This document shows positions 6,384-13,348 of a stretch of DNA of 64,000 bases, piece after piece. Where the stretch lies: positions 71,147 to 135,146 of the forward strand of contig CANLGL010000004.1 of the NCBI GenBank assembly GCA_947490345.1. The letters are read 5' to 3'. A program made the translations under genes and the position numbers. The stretch's first letter is position 1. Each line of letters starts with the position of its first letter. The notes under the pieces are model-generated. The model was not told the DNA's origin. It ran no database searches and was given only the letters and a program-made list of their open reading frames with translations. The DNA comes from Deltaproteobacteria bacterium (GTDB lineage: Bacteria; Myxococcota_A; UBA796; SXON01).

Positions 6384-8332
6384 TGGCTGACCCGCGGGAA
6401 CCGGTCACCCGCTACGATGCCGACAGCATCGTGGTTCTGGAGGGGTTGCAGGCGGTGCGGATGCGCCCGGCCATGTACGTCGGCAGCACGGGCTCCGAAG
6501 GCGTGATGCAGTTGGTCGTGGAGGTGCTCCAGAACTCGCTCGACGAAGCGCTGGCGGGCCACGCGTCTCGTATCGACGTTTCGGTGGACGCCGAGGGCCG
6601 TTGGGTCATCGCCGACAATGGCCGCGGTATTCCGGTGGAGACACACAGCTCGGGCCGACCGATTCCCGAGGTGCTGGTCACCGAACTCCATGCGGGGGGG
6701 AAGTTCAAGGAAGGCGCCTACCGGCTGCCGGGTGGGCTCCACGGGGTGGGCCTGACCTGCGTGAACGGCTTGTCGTCCAGCTTCGAGCTCGAGGTGCGTC
6801 GGGATGGCGGACGGTGGGTGGGCCGGTGGGCCGCCGGCGAGGCCGTGGCGCCGTTCCAGCGCGTCGGCGACGCTGCCGACTGTGGCACCACCGTCCGCTT
6901 CACCGCCGACGCGGTCATCTTCGGCGGGGCGGCGGCTGACCCCGACGCGGTGGAGCGCTGGCTCCGCGCCCAGTCCTGGCTCACGTCCGGGCTGTCCTGC
7001 ACCTTCCGCCGGCGCGGGAGCGAAGTTCGATTCTCGTCCGATGAGGGCCTCGGCGGCTTCGCGCGCTGGTTGGGTGAAGCGCAAGAGCTCGTACACGCCG
7101 ACCCGGTGGTGGTGTCGGGAGAGGCCGTCGGCATCCAGGTCGACGCCGCCCTGCTCTGGACCCGCGCGTTCGCCGAGCATGTCGAGTGTTTCGTGAATCA
7201 CGTGCACACCCCGCTCGGCGGCGCGCACACCGACGGCCTCCGCGCGGCCATCGGGCACGCGCTCACCCGCTACGCGCGCGATGCCCGGCTGATCGACGCT
7301 ACCGAGCCGCTGGAAGGAAGCGACACGATGGAGGGCCTGGTCGCGGTGCTGTCGGTGCGGATGCGCGACCCGCACTTCGAGGGTCAGACCAAGACTCGCC
7401 TGTTGGATCCCATCGCGGGCCAGGCCGTCGAAAAGGCCGTTGGCGTCGCGCTCGCTGAGTGGTTGCGCGGGCACCCGGCGGATGCAGCGGCGGTGGTCGG
7501 GCGCGCGATCGAAGCCGGGCGGGCACGGATGGCCTCGCGGCGTGCCAGTGAGCGCGCCCGCTACGAACGCGTCGAGCACCTGGTCGACAAGGACATCTAC
7601 CGCCAGCAGTTCGGCATCCGCAGCAAGAACTGGCACACCTCGGCGGACTGGATCACCAACGCCGGGCTGCTCGGTCTGCATGGCGGCTCCAGCCAACTCG
7701 CGGAAGACGCGGTCGTGCTGGACGTCTGCTGCGGCTCCGGCGTGGTCGGCAACAGCTTCCGTGGAAAAGTTGGGAAGATCATCGGGCTGGACCTGACGCC
7801 TGAGATGGTGGCGCTGGCGCGCACCCGGCTCGACGAGGTCGTGCAGGGTGACGTGTACGACATCCCATTCCCCGACGCGACCTTCGACGGCGTGTGCAAC
7901 CGCGAGGTGCTGCATCTGCTTCCGCAGCCCGAACGCCCACTCTCGGAGATCTTTCGGGTCTTGAAGCCCGGCGGGCAGTTCGTCGTGGGCCAGTGGGTGC
8001 CCTTCTCCGCGATCGACGGCCCGTGGATGTTCCAGGTGGTGAAGAAGAAGCAGCCGCTGTTCGTGAACAACCTCTACGACGAAGACATGCGCGCGCTCCT
8101 TGCCCAGGCCGGCTTCGAACGCCTCACGACGCAGGAGTACCTCCAGTGGGAGGACATCGACAACTGGATCGCCACCTGGGAAACACCCCAGCTCCACCGG
8201 CACCAGATTCGCGACCTGTACCACCACTGCCCGGCTGAAGTGCGCGCGGTGCACCCCTTCGAGATCTCGCCCACCGGCGCCATCCGGGACTGTTGGCGCT
8301 GGGTGATCTACTCGGCGTTCAAGCCGGGATGA
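6383..8332 (+). CDS. GyrB-type ATPase/transducer fused to a SAM-dependent methyltransferase
   Basis: 649 residues in one frame. Residues 1-396 match the N-terminal half of DNA gyrase B: the dimerisation arm and DADSIVVLEGLQAVRMRPAMYVG, ATPase motifs with E47 and N51 (EVLQNSLDEALAGH), D78-N-G-R-G82, HAGGKF and GGLHGVG (117-123), then a complete transducer ending in FEGQTKTRLL. There Q335 and K337 fall at the same residue numbers as the ATP-contacting pair of E. coli GyrB. The TOPRIM and C-terminal parts are missing. Instead, residues about 397-649 form a class I methyltransferase: VLDVCCGSG (445-453), acidic D470 in IIGLDLTPEM, GDVYDIPFPDATFD, REVLHLL and RVLKPGG. Every ATPase residue I can check is intact, so it should bind ATP and probably dimerise. 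It cannot act as a topoisomerase. The methyl acceptor is unknown; the radical SAM and rubrerythrin-like genes are translationally coupled upstream. Confidence 0.85.
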   Translation: MADPREPVTRYDADSIVVLEGLQAVRMRPAMYVGSTGSEGVMQLVVEVLQNSLDEALAGHASRIDVSVDAEGRWVIADNGRGIPVETHSSGRPIPEVLVTELHAGGKFKEGAYRLPGGLHGVGLTCVNGLSSSFELEVRRDGGRWVGRWAAGEAVAPFQRVGDAADCGTTVRFTADAVIFGGAAADPDAVERWLRAQSWLTSGLSCTFRRRGSEVRFSSDEGLGGFARWLGEAQELVHADPVVVSGEAVGIQVDAALLWTRAFAEHVECFVNHVHTPLGGAHTDGLRAAIGHALTRYARDARLIDATEPLEGSDTMEGLVAVLSVRMRDPHFEGQTKTRLLDPIAGQAVEKAVGVALAEWLRGHPADAAAVVGRAIEAGRARMASRRASERARYERVEHLVDKDIYRQQFGIRSKNWHTSADWITNAGLLGLHGGSSQLAEDAVVLDVCCGSGVVGNSFRGKVGKIIGLDLTPEMVALARTRLDEVVQGDVYDIPFPDATFDGVCNREVLHLLPQPERPLSEIFRVLKPGGQFVVGQWVPFSAIDGPWMFQVVKKKQPLFVNNLYDEDMRALLAQAGFERLTTQEYLQWEDIDNWIATWETPQLHRHQIRDLYHHCPAEVRAVHPFEISPTGAIRDCWRWVIYSAFKPG

Positions 8333-9785
8333 TCGGCCTTTCTATCCGCCCGTCGGCGTGGCGTGCGAAGCGTCCTTCGTCCCGCGGATGCACCGGGTCG
8401 GACGCCGGCCACGGCCAGCCACCGAAGTTGGTGCGCCGGTAGTCGGCGAAGGCCTCCTGGATCTCGGCGGCGGTGTTCATCACGAAGGGTCCGTGCTGGG
8501 CCACGGGCTCGCCGATGGGGCGCCCCTGCAGCAAGAGCAACTCACAGGTCGACCCCGCTACGAGCGTGGCGGGAAGCTCACTGCGGAGCTGCAGTGCGTG
8601 ATTTGCTGGCGATGCGATACCGTCGAGCGTGAGCGCGGAGCCCGAGAAGAAGTAGAGCACCCGATTGAGGCCGGCCACCGCCGCCGGGATGGTGAAGGTG
8701 GCGCCAGCGTCGAGGCGGATTGTCCAGATCCAGACGTGATTTGCGGCGTCAGCGGCCCAGGAGTGCGGGGGCGGGGGCGGGGGCTTGGCGTCGACCAGCG
8801 CCCCGGCCACCACGGTCACGGTCGCGCCCTGCCCGGTGGGTCCAGACGCCACCACCGGGATCGACTCGTTCCACAACATCGAGAAGTGGGGCGGCACGCG
8901 CTTGGAGCGGCCCGGAAGATTGATCCAGATCTGGAAGAGCTCGGCGGGGTTGTCGCCATCTTGGCGGACGAGGGGAAACATCTCGCTGTGGACGATGCCG
9001 TCGCCCGCGGTCATCCACTGGGCGTCCCCACGCCCGAAGCGGGCCGCAGCCCCCAGCGAGTCGGAGTGGTCGATGTACCCGCTGCGCGCGACGGTGACGG
9101 TCTCAAACCCGCGATGGGGATGCGAGGGGAAGCCGGGCACGGTTTTCCCGTGGTACATGCTCCATCCGTCCTTGCCGGCGAAGTCCTGGCCCAGTTCCCG
9201 ACCGGCCAGGGACGACGTCGGCCCCATGTGCGCGTTTCCCGGGCCGTAGGCGTCGAGGTGGTGGACGCAGAACAGGAAGGGATCAAGGGTGGGCCAGGGC
9301 GGGGCGCCCAGCGGCACAGTGCGCAGGAGAGGGCTCATCCGCACGCTTAGCGCGCTGGATGGCGAGATGAGCACGGCGCGCCCGCCCGTCTCGACCAGCA
9401 CCGTGCACGCCGGATCGGTGACCCACGCGCGCGCGACCCGCCCGTCCACCCGGAACCAGCCGTACCACCCGAACCCCCCGTTGATGGCGAAGAGGTCCTT
9501 TCCGACGCCGCTGACGGGCGCTTCGGCCAGCCAAGGCACGCTGACGCGTCGCAGACGGGTGACCACCGTCAGCGAGTCGCCATCGCGCTCGTAGCGAAGC
9601 GGCGCGTCAGCGAGGACCCAAAAAAGCGCGGCCCCTACGGCGGTGACGAAGCTGGCCGCGATCCACGGCGGCCGGCCGGCCTGGGCATCGGCCGCCAGCG
9701 CGTAGACCGCGGCGAGCCACAAGAGCACGGCCAGGGTGCCGAGCACACGCGCGCGGAGGGGTAGGCTCGCGGGCAGGCGCGTCAC
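8319..9785 (-). CDS. pirin-family protein with N-terminal membrane PH-like domain
   Basis: 488 residues, convergent with the methyltransferase fusion (14-bp overlap). Residues about 13-33 and 40-60 are two hydrophobic helices. Residues about 62-150 look like a small bacterial PH-like beta domain (RYERDGDSLTVVTRLRRVSVPW, RVARAWVTDPACTVLVETG). From about residue 165 the sequence is a pirin of the cupin superfamily: HHLDAYGPG, FPSHPHRGFETVTVARSGYIDHSDSLG, GDAQWMTAGDGIVHSEMF and PAELFQIWINLPGRSK. The His and Glu residues that bind the iron in pirins are present. Pirins are quercetinase-like or regulatory proteins. The membrane and PH-like extension would tether this one to the inner face of the membrane, an arrangement I do not recognise from known pirins. 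The start at 9785 is supported because both transmembrane helices lie near the N terminus. Confidence 0.75.
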   Translation of the reverse strand: MTRLPASLPLRARVLGTLAVLLWLAAVYALAADAQAGRPPWIAASFVTAVGAALFWVLADAPLRYERDGDSLTVVTRLRRVSVPWLAEAPVSGVGKDLFAINGGFGWYGWFRVDGRVARAWVTDPACTVLVETGGRAVLISPSSALSVRMSPLLRTVPLGAPPWPTLDPFLFCVHHLDAYGPGNAHMGPTSSLAGRELGQDFAGKDGWSMYHGKTVPGFPSHPHRGFETVTVARSGYIDHSDSLGAAARFGRGDAQWMTAGDGIVHSEMFPLVRQDGDNPAELFQIWINLPGRSKRVPPHFSMLWNESIPVVASGPTGQGATVTVVAGALVDAKPPPPPPHSWAADAANHVWIWTIRLDAGATFTIPAAVAGLNRVLYFFSGSALTLDGIASPANHALQLRSELPATLVAGSTCELLLLQGRPIGEPVAQHGPFVMNTAAEIQEAFADYRRTNFGGWPWPASDPVHPRDEGRFARHADGRIERPIIPA

Positions 9786-9859
9786 GGGTCAGGTCCTATT
9801 CAGGCCCGCGGGAGCGGGCAGCGACGAGCGTGAGGGCGCGGGCCACGCGAAGCCAAAAT

Positions 9860-9928
9860 CGGGACACAGCGATCCCGGCCGACCCCCGGGGCAACGACGA
9901 CGACCTAGTCGAAACCTCGATTTTCGAC
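9860..9928. promoter_or_regulatory. inverted repeats upstream of the sigma-54 promoter
   Basis: Two imperfectly spaced dyads lie just upstream of the -24 element: CGGGA (9860-9864) with TCCCG (9873-9877), and GTCGAAA (9908-9914) with TTTCGAC (9922-9928), the latter with 7-bp arms and a 7-bp gap. Such dyads are possible sites for a bacterial enhancer-binding protein or another regulator. There is no direct evidence of binding. Confidence 0.3.
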
Positions 9929-9930
9929 CC

Positions 9931-9945
9931 TGGCACACCCATTGC
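9931..9945 (+). promoter_or_regulatory. sigma-54 (RpoN) promoter
   Basis: TGGCAC at 9931-9936 and TTGC at 9942-9945 (TTGCA with the next base) match the -24/-12 consensus. The invariant GG and GC are separated by exactly 10 nt, as required. A start near 9957 gives a leader of about 30 nt before the ATG at 9987, which has GGAG at 9976-9979. This predicts that the following two-gene unit needs RpoN plus an enhancer-binding ATPase. Confidence 0.7.
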
Positions 9946-9986
9946 ACTACCGTGTGACCAGTTCCCTCGCTACCCTGGAGTTCCCA

Positions 9987-10775
9987 ATGTTCGCCCTGCT
10001 CGCCCTCAGCTCCGCCTTCGCCGACGCCGCCTTCGCTGCCCCTGAGATGTGCATGGCGGCGACGCCGTCGCAGACCGCTCCAGCCAATGGGGCGACCAAC
10101 GTTCCCCTCGACGTGGTCCCGGCGGTGGTCTTCATCGACAACGGCTGCGGCAACAGCGAGTGGGTGCTGACGCTGACCCGCGACGCCGACGGGGAGGTCA
10201 TCGCGACCACCAACGACCCGTCGCAGGACTTCCTCGCCGAGCTGCCGCTCGACGCCGATCTGGACGCGGAGACCGCCTACACCCTCACCATCAGCGGCAC
10301 CCAGGAGTCGGTGGTCAGCTTCACCACCGGCGCCGCGCTGGTGCAGCCGCACGGGCTGGTGCCGGAGGTGCTCGACCTGGGCGCCAGCTGGGACAATGTG
10401 GTCCAGCAGGTGGTGCTCGACGGGACGGTGCACAACGGCGCGGCGGCCGGCCAGGACCTCATCGTGCAATGGCGCAGCGCGTCGTCGGACGGATCAAGCG
10501 AGCTCACCAACACCTTCGTCGATGCCGCCGGCACCGACGCCCAACGCTCCTACGCGGCAGGCAGCTCCATCGGCCTCCCGAGCGAGTGGTGTCTCACCCC
10601 CTCGATCCGCGAAGCCGACGGCACCTGGAACGACGGGGAACAGAGCTGCGGAGCGGTGGAAGACGTCAGCTCCGATCCCATCTTCTCCTGCAGCACCGGC
10701 GGGGGGAGTGCCTCGGGGTTGGCCGCGCTCCTGGCCAGCGCTTCCCTGCTGGCTCGTCGGGCTCGTCGCGTATGA
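9987..10775 (+). CDS. secreted protein with Ig-like domain and MYXO-CTERM-like tail
   Basis: 262 residues. The ATG at 9987 (GGAG 7 bp upstream) is preferred because it puts a signal peptide (MFALLALSSAFADAAFA) at the N terminus; an upstream in-frame GTG would lie inside the sigma-54 promoter. Residues about 25-110 resemble a bacterial Ig-like domain (PANGATNVPLDVVPAVVF, YTLTISGT, VVSFTTG). The C terminus has a Cys, a Gly-rich stretch (CSTGGGSASG), a short hydrophobic helix and RRARRV. This tripartite layout is like the MYXO-CTERM surface-sorting signal of myxobacteria. The gene overlaps the next one by 4 bp (ATGA). Probably a surface-anchored protein of unknown ligand. Confidence 0.7.
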   Translation: MFALLALSSAFADAAFAAPEMCMAATPSQTAPANGATNVPLDVVPAVVFIDNGCGNSEWVLTLTRDADGEVIATTNDPSQDFLAELPLDADLDAETAYTLTISGTQESVVSFTTGAALVQPHGLVPEVLDLGASWDNVVQQVVLDGTVHNGAAAGQDLIVQWRSASSDGSSELTNTFVDAAGTDAQRSYAAGSSIGLPSEWCLTPSIREADGTWNDGEQSCGAVEDVSSDPIFSCSTGGGSASGLAALLASASLLARRARRV

Positions 10776-12856
10776 TTCGGTCGCGACGAGTGGCGGCCGC
10801 GCTCCTTGTCGCGCTCGTCGGCTGTGACGGCACCGAGCCTCCCGCCGACCCCACCACCTGCGACCTCGCCAACGAACGAATGGGCGAGACCGTGTGTGTG
10901 GAGTCGGTCGCGACCCGGAACACATGGGACGAGCTTTCGCTCGACGCCCCTCAGGTCGACATCGCCAATGCCCTGAAGTACCTCGTCCCGGTCGACGACA
11001 GCGCCCCGCTGCCGGCGATGTTCGTCAACTCCCAGCGCTTCAAGCTCCACTACGACTTCCTCCTGGCGGTCTTCCCGGAGCACTACGCCGCGATGACCTG
11101 GGCCCAGTACGTGGCGATGGTGATCAGTCCGCCCGACCGCGTGTACTGGGGCGGCGATGTCTCGGAGTATCTGGAGGCGGGCGGGAAGACCCGCTTCGGC
11201 TTCATCGTCTGGGACGACCCAGCAGACTCGGCCTCGATGCCGAGCTACGAAGACGTGCTCTATGTCTGGCGTGAGCTTCAACCCAGGTTTTCGCTGGGTG
11301 AGCTGATGTTCGTCCCCGCGTCGCAGAACCAGCGGGACGCCGTCGCAGCGTGGACGGAGGCGCCGTTCGCCATCCGCGGTGAGGACCACATCACCTACGA
11401 AGCCTACAACGAGGCGGTTGGATTCGGAACTCTCCGCTTTCAACCTTTGGAGACGCTCGAGGCCGACAGTCTCGCCGGCGCCTTCGGCTATCAGGACCTG
11501 CTGGTGCTCGACGAAGCGCCCATGGACCTCAGCCGCGTCGTCAGCGGCGTCGTGACGGGTACCCGGCAGGCCGCCCTGAGCCACGTCAATGTGAGAATGA
11601 GCACTCGCGGCACCCCCAACTGCTACACCGCCGAACCGTGGACGAAGCTGGCCGGCTGGGAGGGCCAGTTGGTCCGGCTGGAGTGCACCGAGGACGCGCT
11701 CCTGGTCCGCGCCGCCACCCCCGAAGAAGCCCAGGTCTGGTGGACCAGCATCCGCCCCGACCCGGTCACCGTCGAGCCGCCCGACACCGACTGGACCGCC
11801 CTGGTGCCGCTGCTGGACGCCCCCACCGACACCGAGAGCGAGCGGCACCAGAACTTAATGCGCTTCGGCGCCAAGGGCGCCAATCTCGCGACGCTGTACC
11901 AGCGCATCGATCCCGGGACGCAGTTTGACGGGTTCCTGATTCCATTCGCCTTCTACACCCGCTTCCTCGAAAACCGCTGGGCCGCCCCGGTCGGCGACGG
12001 CACCGGGGACCTGAGCTTCGCCGAGACCATCGACTCTTGGCACCAGGAATCGGAGTTCCTGACCAACGCGGCGCTACGTGCAGAGCGCCTGGCCGCGCTT
12101 CGAGCCGCGATGGTCGCCGCGCCCGTGGACGAGGCGGACCTCGCCGCGATCCGAACGATGGTCGAGGTCGAGTTCGGCGGCGGGGACGTCATGGTGCGCT
12201 TTCGCAGCTCGTCCAACGCTGAAGATGGCGTAGCGTTCTCGGGGGCGGGGCTCTACGACAGCGTCAGTGCCTGTGTCGCGGACGACCTCGACGAGGACGC
12301 GACGGGTCCCAGCCGCTGCGACGACGACAAGGACGAAGAGAAGCTCGTCGCGGACGCCTTGCGCGCCGTCTGGGCCAGCGTCTGGAACGGCGGTGCGTGG
12401 GAAGAACGCGCCTGGTACGGCATGGAGCAGGCGGACGTCGCGATGGCGGTGCTGGTCAACGATCAGTCGGAGCGCGAGGAGGCCAACATTGTCGCGTTCA
12501 CCGGCAACCCCACCAACGCCGACACCCGTTGGCTGGTGGAGGCCCAGGCGGGGGACATCGACGTCGTCGCCGCGGAGGCCGGCATCTCGCCCGAGCGCTC
12601 GTTGCTGACGGTGATGTTCGACGCGGTCACTGGGATCGAGCGGGTGGACGGGTCCAGCGAGGTTCCGGAGGGGGAGTTCGTGCTGTCGGACGCCCGGCTC
12701 TACGAGGTGGGCGCCCTGTTGCTGGAAGTGGAGGCGGTCATGCCCCTGGACGGCGACCTCGGTGACGTCTCGTTCATGTGGGACACCGAGCAGAAGCTCC
12801 TCGAGGACGGGAGGCTGGTCATCAAGCAGGTACGGCCGTTCGCAAGGGGGGAGTAG
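10772..12856 (+). CDS. lipoprotein with PEP-synthase/PPDK-type ATP-binding domain
   Basis: 694 residues; the ATG overlaps the upstream TGA. The N terminus is a lipoprotein signal with lipobox L-V-G-C. The first 350 residues are unassigned. From about residue 365 the sequence matches the N-terminal nucleotide-binding domain of pyruvate phosphate dikinase and PEP synthase: LMRFGAKGANLATLY, FDGFLIPFAFYTRFL, VMVRFRSSSNAED (473-485), FSGAGLYDSVSA and the beta-rich segment up to VIKQVRPF. The phosphohistidine and PEP/pyruvate domains are absent. The domain normally uses ATP, yet the signal predicts an extracytoplasmic location. It may bind a different ligand outside the inner membrane or have lost catalysis. 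It is co-expressed with the MYXO-CTERM-like protein from a sigma-54 promoter. Confidence 0.75.
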   Translation: MIRSRRVAAALLVALVGCDGTEPPADPTTCDLANERMGETVCVESVATRNTWDELSLDAPQVDIANALKYLVPVDDSAPLPAMFVNSQRFKLHYDFLLAVFPEHYAAMTWAQYVAMVISPPDRVYWGGDVSEYLEAGGKTRFGFIVWDDPADSASMPSYEDVLYVWRELQPRFSLGELMFVPASQNQRDAVAAWTEAPFAIRGEDHITYEAYNEAVGFGTLRFQPLETLEADSLAGAFGYQDLLVLDEAPMDLSRVVSGVVTGTRQAALSHVNVRMSTRGTPNCYTAEPWTKLAGWEGQLVRLECTEDALLVRAATPEEAQVWWTSIRPDPVTVEPPDTDWTALVPLLDAPTDTESERHQNLMRFGAKGANLATLYQRIDPGTQFDGFLIPFAFYTRFLENRWAAPVGDGTGDLSFAETIDSWHQESEFLTNAALRAERLAALRAAMVAAPVDEADLAAIRTMVEVEFGGGDVMVRFRSSSNAEDGVAFSGAGLYDSVSACVADDLDEDATGPSRCDDDKDEEKLVADALRAVWASVWNGGAWEERAWYGMEQADVAMAVLVNDQSEREEANIVAFTGNPTNADTRWLVEAQAGDIDVVAAEAGISPERSLLTVMFDAVTGIERVDGSSEVPEGEFVLSDARLYEVGALLLEVEAVMPLDGDLGDVSFMWDTEQKLLEDGRLVIKQVRPFARGE

Positions 12857-13339
12857 CTACTCCGCCGGCCAGGCGTACTCGGCGCCCTCCGACAGGTGCC
12901 CATCGTCGTCCATCGCGTAGAGCTGCACGGTTCCGGTGAGCGTGCAGGACTCTTCGTCTTCGGTGGACGTCCAGCTGGCGAGCAGGGCGCCATTGGCGAA
13001 GACCGCCGGCCGCTCGGTTCCCGGGCGGTCGTTCTGGACGATGACGGCGAAGTTGTCCATCACGGTGATGTCGTCCTCGCCCTGCGGGTCGGTGGCGGTC
13101 CCGTTGACGATCCAGGTGGGTTCGGAATCGACGTTCACCGTGCAGGTGACCGAGGTGATCTCGACCACAGGCGCGTTGACGTCCACATCGACGTCCGAGT
13201 CGGAGTCCGCGTCGCTGTCCGCATCGGTGTCGGCGTCGGCATCGGCATCGGCATCGGCGGAATCGTCCAGCGCGACCGGATCACCGAACAGGCCGCAGCC
13301 GCCGAAGAACAGTGGGAGCGAGAGGGAAAGACGAAGCAT
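12857..13339 (-). CDS. small lipoprotein with Asp-Ala/Asp-Ser repeat linker
   Basis: 160 residues. Lipoprotein signal MLRLSLSLPLFFGGC, then a low-complexity linker of alternating Asp with Ala, Thr, Ser or Val (about residues 27-54), then a compact domain beginning PVVEITSVTCTV. This contains two Cys and beta-strand-like text (WIVNGTATDPQGEDDITV, ESCTLTGTVQLYAMDDDG), reminiscent of an Ig or PKD-like fold. It lies 9 bp downstream of the sulfatase-fold gene on the same strand and is probably in its operon. Its stop abuts that of the convergent ATP-binding lipoprotein. Function unknown. Confidence 0.7.
   Translation of the reverse strand: MLRLSLSLPLFFGGCGLFGDPVALDDSADADADADADTDADSDADSDSDVDVDVNAPVVEITSVTCTVNVDSEPTWIVNGTATDPQGEDDITVMDNFAVIVQNDRPGTERPAVFANGALLASWTSTEDEESCTLTGTVQLYAMDDDGHLSEGAEYAWPAE
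13179..13260. repeat. degenerate hexanucleotide repeat encoding the (Asp-Ala/Ser/Val) linker
   Basis: The + strand shows repeated gc(a/g)tcg and g(a/t)gtcc hexamers; the last part has four near-identical gcatcg units. On the coding (-) strand each hexamer specifies an Asp-X dipeptide. Repeats of this kind can change length by slippage, which would alter linker length without a frameshift. Confidence 0.7.
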
Positions 13340-13348
13340 GAGCGACTC

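Noticed and set aside
6233-8254. 673-residue - strand frame opposite the GyrB fusion
   Set aside because: Shadow frame: composition is repetitive and no domain is visible, while the + strand has conserved motifs throughout.
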